Positions 44,627 to 54,094 of a stretch of 64,000 nt of DNA are shown here, piece by piece (within the stretch, counting starts at the first letter, position 1; each line of letters begins with the position of its first letter). The translations under genes were made by a program, and so were the position numbers. Below the pieces are notes generated by a model. It saw only the letters and a list, made by a program, of their open reading frames with translations. It searched no databases and had not been told where the DNA came from. Where the stretch lies: the NCBI RefSeq assembly GCF_001949125.1, contig NZ_MSTI01000068.1, forward strand, positions 103,814-167,813, in the 5' to 3' direction. The stretch is from Deinococcus marmoris. GTDB lineage: Bacteria > Deinococcota > Deinococci > Deinococcales > Deinococcaceae.

Positions 44627-45913
44627 ATGAGCGATTCTGCTGCTGGCCCCATGAACGACGCTGCGCCCGGTCCCGACTGGACCGATGCCGATTGGGGCTA
44701 TGAGACCGCCGCCGTCCAGTCCGGCATTCCGCGCGGGCTGGGCCAGACGATTGGCTTTCCCATCCACGCCGCCGCCGCCTTCCAGTTCGACACGCTGGAG
44801 CAGGCGCAGAGCGAGTTCCAGAACAACACCGGCCTCAGTTACGCCCGTATCCAGAACCCCACCACCCGCGCGCTGGAAGCCCGGATCACGGCGCTGGAAG
44901 GCGGGGCAGACACGGTGGCCCTCGCCAGCGGACAGGCCGCCACATTGACCGCCATCCTGAGCGTGTGCCGCGCCGGGGACCATGTGGTGTCGGCCTCCAG
45001 CCTGTTCGGGGGGACCACCGGGATGCTGAACAACATCCTGCCGCTGATGGGCATTTCCGCCACGCTGGTAGACAACACCCCTGACGCCGTACGCGCCGCC
45101 ATGCAGGACAACACCCGGCTGGTCTGGGCCGAGATGATCAGCAACCCCGCCGGGGACATCGCCGACATCGGGCCGTTCGCGGAGACCGCACATGAGCGCG
45201 GCGCGCTGCTGGCTATCGACAACACCTGCGGCGGCGTGGGCTACCTGTGCCGTCCGTTGGACCACGGCGCGGATATGGTGGCGCAGTCGCTGACCAAGTG
45301 GGCCGGCGGCCACGGCAGCGTGATGGGCGGCAGCGTCACTGTGGGCACGCGGCACGATCTGACCCGCAATCCCATCTACACCGAGGGCGGCGAGAACAGT
45401 GTGCTAAAGGTGCGTGGCGACAACGCTCTGGCGTGGCGGCAGCGCTGGCTGGGGGCCAGTCAACTGGGCATGACCCTGGCCCCCCACAGCGCCTTTCTGA
45501 TCGCGCAGGGCCTGGAAACGCTGGCGCTGCGGATGGCCCGCGAGTGCGAGACCGCGCTGGAGCTGGCGCAGTGGCTCCAGGCACATCCCAGGGTGGGCCA
45601 CGTCAGCTATCCGGGCCTTGCGGACCATCCCTTCCACGCGCAGGCGCAGCGCTACCTGGGCAACGGCTCCGGCGCGGTGCTGGCCTTCGAGGTGCCGGAC
45701 CCCGCCGCCTTCCTGTCGCGCCTGCGGGTGCTGCGCGTGGCCCCCAACCTGGGAGACGTGCGCACCCTGGTCGTCCACCCCTGGACCACCACCCACGGAC
45801 GCGTCCCCGAGGCCGCCCGCCACGCCGCCGGGGTCACGCCCCAGACCATCCGCATGAGCGTGGGCGTGGAAGGGGTGGCGGACCTGAAGGCGGATATTGC
45901 GGCGGCACTGTAA
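44627..45913 (+). CDS. O-acetylhomoserine sulfhydrylase-type PLP enzyme
   Basis: This 428-residue enzyme of the Cys/Met metabolism PLP family makes homocysteine from O-acetylhomoserine and sulfide, or a related reaction. It has the substrate/PLP blocks FDTLEQAQSEFQ and YARIQNPTTRALEARI, VALASGQAATLTAIL near residue 104 and the PLP lysine in AQSLTKWAGGHGSVMGG near 223. The insertion after the lysine typical of MetY (GTRHDLTRNPIYTEGG) is present. Distinguishing MetY from MetZ or CGS would need alignment. Confidence 0.85.
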   Translation: MSDSAAGPMNDAAPGPDWTDADWGYETAAVQSGIPRGLGQTIGFPIHAAAAFQFDTLEQAQSEFQNNTGLSYARIQNPTTRALEARITALEGGADTVALASGQAATLTAILSVCRAGDHVVSASSLFGGTTGMLNNILPLMGISATLVDNTPDAVRAAMQDNTRLVWAEMISNPAGDIADIGPFAETAHERGALLAIDNTCGGVGYLCRPLDHGADMVAQSLTKWAGGHGSVMGGSVTVGTRHDLTRNPIYTEGGENSVLKVRGDNALAWRQRWLGASQLGMTLAPHSAFLIAQGLETLALRMARECETALELAQWLQAHPRVGHVSYPGLADHPFHAQAQRYLGNGSGAVLAFEVPDPAAFLSRLRVLRVAPNLGDVRTLVVHPWTTTHGRVPEAARHAAGVTPQTIRMSVGVEGVADLKADIAAAL

Positions 45914-45949
45914 GAGTAAGTAAGGTGGAAGAGGCGGTCAGAAGACTCG

Positions 45950-46678
45950 TTACAGCCAGGGCTTCTTGCCCACCAGATAGTCGCGCCCAAAGTCCGCGTC
46001 GGATTTGGTCAGGTACAGGATGCCCTCCACCAGTCCCAGCAGGCCCAGCGCCGCGCTGACCAGCCCAGCCAGCGGCAGGGTGATAATCAGGCCGAAGCCC
46101 AGCGTCACGACACCGATCAGCAGCGCCAGAATCCAGACGCCGATATTGGCCCCCAGGATCATGATGCCCTGAGTGTTCATGCCCAGATAGAACTTGTGGA
46201 CGCCCAGGCTGCCCAGGAAAATGGCGAGCAGGCCAGCGATCAGGCGTTTCTGGGCCACATCGCCCGCGTAGGTGGGGACTGGCGTATAGGGCGTGACGGG
46301 CCGTTCGTCGGCTATGGGCATGGTGGGCCGCTGCGGTTCGCCCCAGGCATCCAGATCCGGGGCAGTGGGGCGGGGACTGCTGGGCTGGGGGACGCTGTGC
46401 GGCGCGTTGGCGCGGGCCGGAGGCGGGCTGCCGGTCACGCGGGAAATCCAGTCGTCCGTTTCTGCTGCCGGGGCCGGGGCGGCGCGTGCGGGTTCAGGAA
46501 TCCGCAGATCGCCCGCCGATGAAGGCGTCTTGCTGAGGTTGGGCCGGGTTGAATCCGGGGTGCGCGTCTGTGCGCTGCCACCTGGGCTGCCCAGCACGTC
46601 GTCCACCCACGACGGGGCGTTGCCGTTGCCCTGTGGCCTGCCTGCCGCCGGGGTCTTCTGATCGTCAGGATTCGTCAT
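45950..46678 (-). CDS. TM2 domain protein with long Pro-rich N-terminus
   Basis: The protein has 242 residues. The first 130 are low-complexity, rich in Pro, Thr and Ala. From about 140 the TM2 domain follows (KRLIAGLLAIFLGSLGVHKFYLG, then the second helix GANIGVWILALLIGVV). A third helix ends the protein (LVGLVEGILYL), with the charged tail GKKPWL. TM2 proteins are small membrane proteins of unclear function. The repetitive N-terminus would lie in the cytoplasm. Confidence 0.88.
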   Translation of the reverse strand: MTNPDDQKTPAAGRPQGNGNAPSWVDDVLGSPGGSAQTRTPDSTRPNLSKTPSSAGDLRIPEPARAAPAPAAETDDWISRVTGSPPPARANAPHSVPQPSSPRPTAPDLDAWGEPQRPTMPIADERPVTPYTPVPTYAGDVAQKRLIAGLLAIFLGSLGVHKFYLGMNTQGIMILGANIGVWILALLIGVVTLGFGLIITLPLAGLVSAALGLLGLVEGILYLTKSDADFGRDYLVGKKPWL

Positions 46679-46737
46679 GGTTCACATTACGCCCCAAACA
46701 TGACCTGGGTTGCGTCCGTCAAAAGGGGCAGCCGCGT

Positions 46738-47547
46738 TTACCCCGGCTTCACACCTGTCGCCACCAGCACGGGAACGGGCACGGTCAGCGGTTGCCCGGC
46801 GAACAGAAGTTCCAGCTCGGCCAGATGCTCGGTCTGAAGCTGGCGGCGGACCTCGGGCGGAAGGGCGGCCAGCGGCGCACCTTCCATGCCTGCCTCGATG
46901 TCGTCCCAGCGGTCCTGTGGCGTGGGCAGGGGGTAGGGCAGTTCCTGAAGGTCCACCGTGACCTCCTCGAAACCCGCTTCCCGCAGGAGCTGAGCCGCCG
47001 CGTCTGGCGAGGGCAGGCGGCCCAGCGGTGGAAAGCCCGGATGGAAGCCCACCCCTTCTAGCGCCGCGCGCCAGCGCCCCGGCAGGTCGCCCATCAGGCC
47101 CTTGCCGAACGAGCTGAAGACCACGCGCCCGCCGGGCCGCACCACCCGCCGCCACTCGCGCAGGGCCGCGTCCATCTCCGGCACGAAGAACAGGCCCGAG
47201 GCGCAGGCCACGCCGTCAAATTCCGCGTCTGCCAGGGGCAGGGCCGTCGCGTCCGCCTCCACAAAGGACACCTGGGGTTGTCCCGCCGCCTTGTTCCGCG
47301 CCACCGCCAGCATTCCCGGCGACAGGTCCGCGCCCACCACCCGCCCGCCCGCGCCCACCGCGTCGGCCAGGGCCAGCGCCAGCGTGCCGGTGCCGCACAT
47401 CACGTCCAGCACGGTCTCGCCCGGCTGCGCGTTAAACCTCTGCGCCAGATACAGCGCCGTCAAGGGTAAAAAGCCCATGCGGTCATAGTGGGCCGAGAGG
47501 GTGTCGAACAGCCGGACATTCTGTGCCGCGCGCTCGTCTGGGTTCAT
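46738..47547 (-). CDS. Class I SAM-dependent methyltransferase, UbiE-like
   Basis: The protein has 269 residues. The SAM-binding motif I is VLDVMCGTGTLALALA near residue 47, followed by VVGADLSPGML (acidic loop) and FDGVACASGLFF with the motif VVRPGGRVVFSSFG. The start DERAAQNVRLFDTLSAHYDRMGFLP is that of ubiquinone/menaquinone-type and small-molecule methyltransferases. The substrate is not evident. Confidence 0.88.
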   Translation of the reverse strand: MNPDERAAQNVRLFDTLSAHYDRMGFLPLTALYLAQRFNAQPGETVLDVMCGTGTLALALADAVGAGGRVVGADLSPGMLAVARNKAAGQPQVSFVEADATALPLADAEFDGVACASGLFFVPEMDAALREWRRVVRPGGRVVFSSFGKGLMGDLPGRWRAALEGVGFHPGFPPLGRLPSPDAAAQLLREAGFEEVTVDLQELPYPLPTPQDRWDDIEAGMEGAPLAALPPEVRRQLQTEHLAELELLFAGQPLTVPVPVLVATGVKPG

Positions 47548-47588
47548 GGTGGGTTCAGCTTAATCCTCCCGGCAGCCTAGACTGCCCT

Positions 47589-48197
47589 ATGCCCTGGATT
47601 GAAACCGTTCCCTACGCCGACGCCACAGGCCGCCTGAAAACCCTGTATGACCGGGTGAAGGGGCCGGGCAATGCCGTGGACAACATCATGGCGATGCACT
47701 CGCTGCGGCCCCACAGCATGGAGGGGCACATGGCGCTGTACAAGGCCGCGCTGCACCACAGCGGCAACACGCTGCCCAAATGGCTGCTGGAAACGCTGGG
47801 CGTCTGGGTCAGTGCGCTCAATGCCTGCGACTATTGCGTGGAACACCACTTTGCCGGGCTGAGGCGGCTGCTCAAAGACGACGCGCGGGCCGACGCGATT
47901 CGCCGCGCGATAGAAGCGCGTGATCCCGACGCCGCCCCGCTGACCGATGCCCAGAAACAGGCCATGCGCTATGCCGAGAAGCTGACGGTCAATCCGTCTA
48001 CTGTTGCCGAGTCGGATGTGGCGGCCCTGCGAAGCGCTGGCTTCACCGACGGCGAGATTCTGGAGATCAATCAGGTCACGGCCTACTTCGCCTACGCCAA
48101 CCGCACGGTGCTGGGGCTGGGCTGCTCCATAGACGGAGACGTGCTGGGCCTCTCGCCCGGCGACTCGGACGATACTGGGAACTGGAACCATTCGTAA
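47589..48197 (+). CDS. AhpD-like alkylhydroperoxidase / carboxymuconolactone decarboxylase family
   Basis: This 202-residue peroxidase-related enzyme has the active-site CxxC as NACDYCVEHHF near residue 80, with the downstream histidine. These proteins reduce peroxides or act in antioxidant defence with lipoyl partners. TAGACT lies 5 nt before the ATG (47578-47583), so a leaderless transcript is likely. The gene stands alone between a divergent methyltransferase gene and a DsbA-like gene. Confidence 0.88.
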   Translation: MPWIETVPYADATGRLKTLYDRVKGPGNAVDNIMAMHSLRPHSMEGHMALYKAALHHSGNTLPKWLLETLGVWVSALNACDYCVEHHFAGLRRLLKDDARADAIRRAIEARDPDAAPLTDAQKQAMRYAEKLTVNPSTVAESDVAALRSAGFTDGEILEINQVTAYFAYANRTVLGLGCSIDGDVLGLSPGDSDDTGNWNHS

Positions 48198-48257
48198 TGG
48201 GGCTTGGGGGCTAGAAAGCTGACAGTCCCCGTTCAGGGCGCGTGCTAGCGTCCCGCC

Positions 48258-48899
48258 ATGACTTCCAACACCATTTTCTTCGATTTTGTCTGCCCCTACG
48301 CCTGGCGCGGCCTGGAACTGGCGCAGGTGCTGCGAAAGGCGGGCGAGCAGCAGTTCACCCTGAAACACTTCTCGCTGGTGCAGGGCAACCACCCCGACAA
48401 CGCGGGCCAGAAGGAACCCGTCTGGTGGCTGACCGATCAGCCGGGCGACGCGGGCGAGCGTTTCCAGAAATCCAGTCTGCTGGCCTTTCTGGCGGCGGTG
48501 GCGGCGGCGAGGCAGGGCGAGGAAGCCAGTTGGGAGTTCAGTCTGGCCCTGTTCCGCGCGGTCCACGAGGACAAGAAATCGCTGGACGAGGACGCCGTGA
48601 TGGCCGCAGCGAAGGCCGCCAATCTGGACCTGGACGGGTTCGCCGCTGACCGCAAGGACGAGGACGCCCTGCGCGCCAGCCTCCGCAGCGATCTGGCCGA
48701 ATCCGCCGAGATTGGTGTGTTCGGCACGCCTACCTTCGTCCTGCCCGGCGGGGAAGCCGCCTACTACCGCTTCGAGAACCTGACCCGCGATCTGGAAACG
48801 GCCCGTCAGTGGTGGAAGCTGTACGGCGAGGTGCTGCACTCTGGCGCGGGCATAGCCACGATCAAGCGCGCGAAGAACCGTCCGGCGAAGAAGGCGTAA
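48258..48899 (+). CDS. DsbA family oxidoreductase
   Basis: The protein has 213 residues. The start IFFDFVCPYAWRGLELA holds a thioredoxin-like active site with one cysteine (CPYAW), as in 2-hydroxychromene isomerase/FrnE-like proteins. The cis-Pro motif is GVFGTPTFVL near residue 154. An all-helical insertion lies between. It lacks a signal peptide, so it is cytoplasmic. A TAGCGT box 6 nt before the ATG (48246-48251) fits the leaderless pattern. FrnE-type proteins of Deinococcus are stress-linked; whether this is one is not shown. Confidence 0.85.
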   Translation: MTSNTIFFDFVCPYAWRGLELAQVLRKAGEQQFTLKHFSLVQGNHPDNAGQKEPVWWLTDQPGDAGERFQKSSLLAFLAAVAAARQGEEASWEFSLALFRAVHEDKKSLDEDAVMAAAKAANLDLDGFAADRKDEDALRASLRSDLAESAEIGVFGTPTFVLPGGEAAYYRFENLTRDLETARQWWKLYGEVLHSGAGIATIKRAKNRPAKKA

Positions 48900-48941
48900 A
48901 GTTCGTTCAATCGGCCCTTTCCTTCACGGAGAGGGCTTTTT

Positions 48942-50099
48942 CTATGGCTTCCAATTCATGCCCAGCGCCCGCGCCACCTCGCCCCCCGGCTGCTTCAGAC
49001 CGCTGCGAACGTCCATGTAGTCGCGGTACAGCGTGCCAAAACTGAGCATCAGCACCGCCATGACGCCGTGATCGTCTACCTGAAGACCCTGCAAGCGAAA
49101 GCCCGCGCGCAGTTTGGGAACCAGCACGGCGTTGTTGGTGGCGTGGTGGTGGCTGCGGACCAGATCGTAGCCCTGGGTTTGCAGCGTCCTCAACACAGGC
49201 GGCAGCACGCGTGGGTACAGGCCCCGGCCCCGGTGTGCGGGCAGCAGCGCGGTGTTGACCATGTAGGCCGTGCGGGCGTCCCACTGGCGGGAATAGTGCC
49301 AGCCCACCACCTCGTTCTGGTGACCGATCAGCCAGGCGTAACGCGGGTGTTCCACGGGTTCGGGGCGGGCAGGCGCGGGCCAGTTTAGCGACACGCTGCT
49401 GTACACGGCGTCCTCTAGCTGGCTATAGATGTCGTAATAGGTTTCGTAGGCGACGGGGCGCAGGACGTAGCCGCCGCCTAAATCGGTGTCGTCGCCCTGA
49501 GCTTCTGGCATGGGGACGGCCTCAAAAGGGACGCTCTCGGCTTGAGGTGCGGACGGCAATCCCAGCCGCCGCGCAAGCTCCCCCCTTGCTGCCTGAAAAC
49601 CGCTGCGGACGTGCATGGCGTCCCGATACGTGTCGTCTAAGCTCAGCGTCATGGGAACGCTCATTCCGCCTTCGTACAGATTCAGGCCCTGGATGAAGAA
49701 CCCGGCGCGCAGTTTGGGAAGAATCACGGCGTTGTTGGTGGCGCGGTGGTGGCTTTGCACCAGCGTGTAGCCCGCCGCCCGGAAGGTGGCCAGCAGGTGC
49801 GGCAGCAGTCGGGTGTACAACCCGCGCCCCTGATGTTCGGGCAGGATTCCCGTGTCGGCCATGTACACCGCGCGTTCACTCTGCTGATAGGCGAAGCTCC
49901 AGCCGATCAATTCCTCAGCCGCGTAGATGCCCCAGGTAAAAGTCTCGCCCAGTGGGGGTGGCGCTTTGGTGTCAGCCCCGAAGGCATACAGCGAAGTGCC
50001 GCCGAAAATTTGGCCTCCCAATCGGATGCAGGCGTCGCGGTAGGTTTCCAGCGGGATGGGCCGGGCACTGTAGCCGCCGCCGAGATCAAAAACGGACAT
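48942..50099 (-). CDS. Tandem-duplicated GNAT acetyltransferase
   Basis: The 385-residue protein consists of two similar halves. Half one starts LGGGYSARPIPLETYRDACI and half two, near residue 200, LGGGYVLRPVAYETYYDIYS. Each then has an acetyl-CoA loop, EHQGRGLYTRLLPHLL near 90 and AHRGRGLYPRVLPPVL near 284, followed by the matching SHHRATNNAVILPKLRAGF and SHHHATNNAVLVPKLRAGF. The nearly identical HATNNAV blocks show a recent internal duplication. Function unknown; both halves look active. Confidence 0.88.
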   Translation of the reverse strand: MSVFDLGGGYSARPIPLETYRDACIRLGGQIFGGTSLYAFGADTKAPPPLGETFTWGIYAAEELIGWSFAYQQSERAVYMADTGILPEHQGRGLYTRLLPHLLATFRAAGYTLVQSHHRATNNAVILPKLRAGFFIQGLNLYEGGMSVPMTLSLDDTYRDAMHVRSGFQAARGELARRLGLPSAPQAESVPFEAVPMPEAQGDDTDLGGGYVLRPVAYETYYDIYSQLEDAVYSSVSLNWPAPARPEPVEHPRYAWLIGHQNEVVGWHYSRQWDARTAYMVNTALLPAHRGRGLYPRVLPPVLRTLQTQGYDLVRSHHHATNNAVLVPKLRAGFRLQGLQVDDHGVMAVLMLSFGTLYRDYMDVRSGLKQPGGEVARALGMNWKP

Positions 50100-50316
50100 C
50101 CTGGCATTCAAGCATGCCCGGAGCCTCTTCTATACCAGTCAGACGGTTGGACGCCGCTTTGCCAGATATCGGTGTGAGAGTCGTGTGGCAAGGCCCCAAT
50201 GAAGTCATGCGTCCTGACCTGCCGCGTCGGAAGCGTCCGTGGCGGATGGTGCCCAACAAATGAAAATTTTGCTGCACCACGCCGAATCATAGAAGCTGTG
50301 TAAATACGGCTTGCAT

Positions 50317-51255
50317 CTAGATAAGCCAGCCTATATTACGCATTATACTGATCTTAAAAAATCTTTGTTGCAGGATCATGTGACGACGTTGCCATGTGTG
50401 CATTTGTGGAAGTTGTGCAAAGAGACTGGCCTGAACTGCATATGAGGATGTCGGAAATCGCTCAACAAAAGCCTCGGCCTGTTTTGCGTCGCGTAATCGA
50501 CAGTCGTTGCGGTACGCCACCTTGCCGGAATGACCGAAGGAGATCAGCTTCAGGAGTAGAAATCGTTCGTCATATTTTTCTGCCCCCATCACGTTTTTCG
50601 TGTGCTGCCTGTAAAGTATTTTACTCTCTGCTTCCCATATAACTTTGCCAAAGGCGCAGGCAACCAGGGCAAGCCACCAATCGTGCATGATTGCCGTCGC
50701 TGGTACAGGCAAAGCTAAATTGAGCAATGCCCGATTGACGACCATCGAACAGCCGGCAATTACATTCTGTGTCAAAAGTAAGTTAAATTGACTTCCCCAA
50801 TCGGGGTCTATATTTTGATATTCCCACATTGAGCTGGCAATATTTTTGCCATGTTCATCAATGAGCGTCATATCGCTATGCACAATCAACGGCATATCGG
50901 AACCATAGACCTGTTCATAAAATTGAATGATTTTCAATCCATGCGCGACTTTATCCGGTAGCCATACATCATCTTGGTCTGCACAGAAAACGTAATTGGC
51001 TGTTGTATTTTCAAGTAAGAAAGAGAAATTCTGACCCGCACTTCCTGAAGGAGGACCAGAAATGATATGAAGATGATTATTATTCAGCGCATGTTCTTTT
51101 AACAGCACTAGCGTGTTATCGCTAGAACCATCATCATGGCATAGGATATTACACCTGACTGTTTGTGCTTCTAGGCTATCTAACTGATCTTTGAGATATC
51201 TATCACCGTTGAAAGTTGCCAGAACGATTTCGCAGTCCATAGAATTTTTTTTCAT
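50317..51255 (-). CDS. Family 2 glycosyltransferase (rhamnosyltransferase-like)
   Basis: The protein has 312 residues. EIVLATFNGDRYLKDQLDSL at the start is the GT2 nucleotide-sugar fold, LCHDDGSSDNT is the first Asp-rich motif (near residue 38) and FCADQDDVWLPDK the second (near 90). MHDWWLALVA near 190 matches rhamnosyltransferases of O-antigen and S-layer glycan loci. Base composition is far lower in GC than its neighbours, pointing to recent transfer. No sugar-biosynthesis genes accompany it. ATG 51240 is an alternative start. Confidence 0.85.
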   Translation of the reverse strand: MKKNSMDCEIVLATFNGDRYLKDQLDSLEAQTVRCNILCHDDGSSDNTLVLLKEHALNNNHLHIISGPPSGSAGQNFSFLLENTTANYVFCADQDDVWLPDKVAHGLKIIQFYEQVYGSDMPLIVHSDMTLIDEHGKNIASSMWEYQNIDPDWGSQFNLLLTQNVIAGCSMVVNRALLNLALPVPATAIMHDWWLALVACAFGKVIWEAESKILYRQHTKNVMGAEKYDERFLLLKLISFGHSGKVAYRNDCRLRDAKQAEAFVERFPTSSYAVQASLFAQLPQMHTWQRRHMILQQRFFKISIMRNIGWLI

Positions 51256-51418
51256 AAATTCGAGACTTCCTCTTTATATTCCTCAATAGGGATCTAAAAA
51301 GCAAAAATATCTTTTATTGGGCTGTGTATCAGATGGAGATATAGCTTTGAGAATAGGGATTAGATAGTTAAAACGCTGACCGACGTCTTAGAGCATGTAG
51401 AAATATTTTTTATAGCTT

Positions 51419-51437
51419 GTAGATATGATTTATCTAC
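51419..51437. repeat. Hairpin in AT-rich gap upstream of the glycosyltransferase
   Basis: GTAGATA (51419-51425) and TATCTAC (51431-51437) form a perfect 7-bp inverted repeat with a 5-nt loop. The 240-bp gap (51256-51495) has no reading frame I can support. It shares the low GC of the glycosyltransferase gene, so the transferred block ends close to the agmatine deiminase gene. Confidence 0.45.
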
Positions 51438-51495
51438 GTTTATAGATCTAAAATATCATAAATTCGCATAGAACCTTTTAATCGGGATCACGATT

Positions 51496-52554
51496 CTACT
51501 CGCCCGTCCACACTGCCCCCGCTGGCTGCTGTTGAGTGATGCAGTGAAACGAGCCGCCGCCCTCGATGATCGCCCGGCTACTCAGGCCGATGACCTCTCG
51601 CCCTGGAAAGAGGGGAGCCAGAATGTCCAGGGCGCGGGCGTCGTTGGGATCGCCGTACTGCGGCACCACCACGAAGCCGTTGCCGATGTAGAAGTTGGCG
51701 TAGGTGGGCGGCAATCTTCCCTCTGCGCCTTCCAGATACTCGGCGGGCAGCGGCAATTCCACGATACGGAAAGGCTGGCCGTCCGCGTCCGTCATCTCCC
51801 GCAGCGCCGCCAGATTGGCCGACATGACCGCGTGGTTGGGGTCCGTCTCATCTGCCTCCACGCTGGTCACAATCGTCCGCTCATCGGTAAAGCGGGTGAT
51901 GGTGTCGATGTGGCCGTCGGTGTGGTCATTCTCCAGCCCCGCGCCCAGCCACAGCAGCTTGCTGACGCCCAGGTATTCGCGCAGCCAGTCGGCGTATTTG
52001 CCCGCGTCCAGGCCAAGATTGCGCGTATCGGTCAGCAGGCACGAGCGGGTGGTCAGCGCCACGCCCGCGCCGCCGATTTCCAGTGCGCCGCCCTCCAGCA
52101 CCACCGGGACATCCCAGTGAGAGGCGTCCAGAATGTGGGTCACAGCTTCCGGCACGCGGTCATCCTCGGCGGAGTCGAATTTGCCGCCCCAGGCGTTGAA
52201 GCGCCAGTTGACCAGGGAAACCTCGCCGGAGGCGCGAGTAACGAACAGCGGGCCGTTGTCGCGGATCCACACGTCGTTCAGTGGCACGTCGTGGAAGGTC
52301 ACGTCGGCCCCGGCCAGACGCTCGGCGGCGTCCTGACGGCTGTGGGCATCGCGGGTCAGCAACTGCACCGGCTCGAAGCGGGCAATCGTGCGGACCAGCT
52401 CAGCGAATTCGGCGCGCACGGCCTCCAGATGGCCGAACCACAACTCGTCGTCAGCGGGCCAGCTCATCCAGGTGGCGGCGTGTCTCTCCCATTCCGGAGG
52501 CATGGCAAAGCCCAGGCTGCGCGGCGTGGCATCGGTGGCGGAGAGGTGCTTCAT
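51496..52554 (-). CDS. aguA: Agmatine deiminase
   Basis: This 352-residue enzyme of the peptidylarginine-deiminase/amidinotransferase fold hydrolyses agmatine to N-carbamoylputrescine in polyamine synthesis. Typical blocks are MPPEWERHAATWMSWP, NDVWIRDNGPLF near residue 95, ENDHTDGHIDT near 210 and the catalytic cysteine in GGGSFHCITQQQP near 340. The start MKHLSATDATPRSLGF precedes the family motif by about 17 residues and looks correct. The downstream partner N-carbamoylputrescine amidase is not next to it. Confidence 0.95.
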   Translation of the reverse strand: MKHLSATDATPRSLGFAMPPEWERHAATWMSWPADDELWFGHLEAVRAEFAELVRTIARFEPVQLLTRDAHSRQDAAERLAGADVTFHDVPLNDVWIRDNGPLFVTRASGEVSLVNWRFNAWGGKFDSAEDDRVPEAVTHILDASHWDVPVVLEGGALEIGGAGVALTTRSCLLTDTRNLGLDAGKYADWLREYLGVSKLLWLGAGLENDHTDGHIDTITRFTDERTIVTSVEADETDPNHAVMSANLAALREMTDADGQPFRIVELPLPAEYLEGAEGRLPPTYANFYIGNGFVVVPQYGDPNDARALDILAPLFPGREVIGLSSRAIIEGGGSFHCITQQQPAGAVWTGE

Positions 52555-52576
52555 GCCCCGGAGTTTAGTGCGGGGT

Positions 52577-54010
52577 TCAGGGCGCTGCTTTTAGAGTCGC
52601 CTCTAACTTCTTTACTACAAACGCCTTCAACGCCGCCGCGTCGTTGTCCATCACTGTGAAATAGCGCGGCAGCTTCTCGATGCCCTCAAAGCGTTCGGGG
52701 CGCGGTGGGATGCGGTTCACGGCTTCCTCCACCGTTCTCTCGAATTTGGCAGGCAGGGCGGTTTCCAGGCAGACCATCGGCACGCCGGGCCGCGCGTACC
52801 GCTCACCCACGAGCAGGCCGTCGGCGGTGTGCGGATCGATCAAGCGTCCAAACTCCCCATCGGCGCGGCGAATGGTGTCCAACCGGTCCTGATGGCTGCT
52901 GCGTCCGCCGACAAAACCGCTGGCCTTCACGGCGTCCCAGTGGCCCGAATCGCGCAGGTCGACGGGTCTGGAGCCGCCCACCTCGTCCCACCACGCGCGG
53001 GTCTGCACGCCGTCCGCCCCGGCCACCAGATACAGATACCGCTCGAAGTTGGACGCCTTGCCGATGTCCATGCTGGGGCTGGAGGTCTGCGCCACCTGCG
53101 CCGCCCGCCGGACGTGGTAGACCCCGGTGGAAAAGAACTCGTGCAATACGTCGTTCTCGTTGCTCGCCACCACCAGTTGTCCAATCGGTAGGCCCATGCG
53201 TTTAGCCAGATACCCGGCGAACACGTTGCCGAAATTGCCGGACGGCACGCTGAAATCCGCCGTCTGCCCAGTAGGAAGGTTCAGCGCAAAATACGCCTTG
53301 AAGTAATACACCGCCTGCGCCAGCACCCGCGCCCAGTTGATCGAGTTGACGGCCCCGATGGTGTATCTGGCCTTGAATTCGGCGTCGGCATTGACCTCCT
53401 TGACCAGATCCTGGCAGTCGTCGAACACGCCGTCCACGGTGATATTAAAGATATTCGGCTCGTCGATGCTGAACATCTGTGCCTGCTGAAAAGCGCTCAT
53501 GCGCCCGTGCGGCGAGAGCATGAACACGTTCACGCGGGCCTTGCCCAGCATGGCGTATTCCGCCGCCGATCCGGTGTCGCCCGAGGTCGCGCCCAGAATG
53601 TTCAGATGCTCGCCCCGCCACTCCAGCACGTATTCAAAAACGTGACCCAGAAACTGCATGGCGATGTCTTTGAAGGCCAGCGAGGGGCCATTGGACAGTT
53701 CCAGCAGGTACAGATCGGAGTCGCCCAGCCGGACCAGCGGGGTGATCTCGGCGCTGTGGAACACGTCTGGGTGGTAAGTGGCACGCAACATCTGGCGCAG
53801 GTCAGCCTCGGGAATGTCGTCGATGAACGGGCGCATGACCGCGTAGGCCAGCGCTGAGTACTCCAGGCCGCGCAGCCCCTCCAGCTCGTCCGGGCCAAAA
53901 GTCGGGATGCGCTCGGGCATGGCGAGGCCGCCGTCCGGGGCCAGCCCCATCAGCAGAACATCCGAAAAACCCCCCAGATCACGCAGGCCACGGGTAGACA
54001 CGTACTTCAT
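52577..54010 (-). CDS. thrC: Threonine synthase
   Basis: This 477-residue PLP enzyme converts O-phosphohomoserine to threonine. It starts MKYVSTRGLRDLGGFSDVLL, the longer (E. coli/yeast-type) form. The PLP lysine is in NGPSLAFKDIAMQFLG near residue 115. ATSGDTGSAAEY near 150 and VPSGNFGNVFAGYLAKRMGLP near 262 bind the cofactor phosphate. TAGAGT read on the minus strand lies 7 nt before the ATG (54018-54023), giving a leaderless transcript. The longer frame upstream is rejected. Confidence 0.95.
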   Translation of the reverse strand: MKYVSTRGLRDLGGFSDVLLMGLAPDGGLAMPERIPTFGPDELEGLRGLEYSALAYAVMRPFIDDIPEADLRQMLRATYHPDVFHSAEITPLVRLGDSDLYLLELSNGPSLAFKDIAMQFLGHVFEYVLEWRGEHLNILGATSGDTGSAAEYAMLGKARVNVFMLSPHGRMSAFQQAQMFSIDEPNIFNITVDGVFDDCQDLVKEVNADAEFKARYTIGAVNSINWARVLAQAVYYFKAYFALNLPTGQTADFSVPSGNFGNVFAGYLAKRMGLPIGQLVVASNENDVLHEFFSTGVYHVRRAAQVAQTSSPSMDIGKASNFERYLYLVAGADGVQTRAWWDEVGGSRPVDLRDSGHWDAVKASGFVGGRSSHQDRLDTIRRADGEFGRLIDPHTADGLLVGERYARPGVPMVCLETALPAKFERTVEEAVNRIPPRPERFEGIEKLPRYFTVMDNDAAALKAFVVKKLEATLKAAP

Positions 54011-54094
54011 GGGGGTCACTCTAGCGAGTGTGGTTGAGGGGTGGGCGGTGGGGGCTAGGGGGATTGGTGCGCGCAAGCCTCCCGCCGCAGCCAC

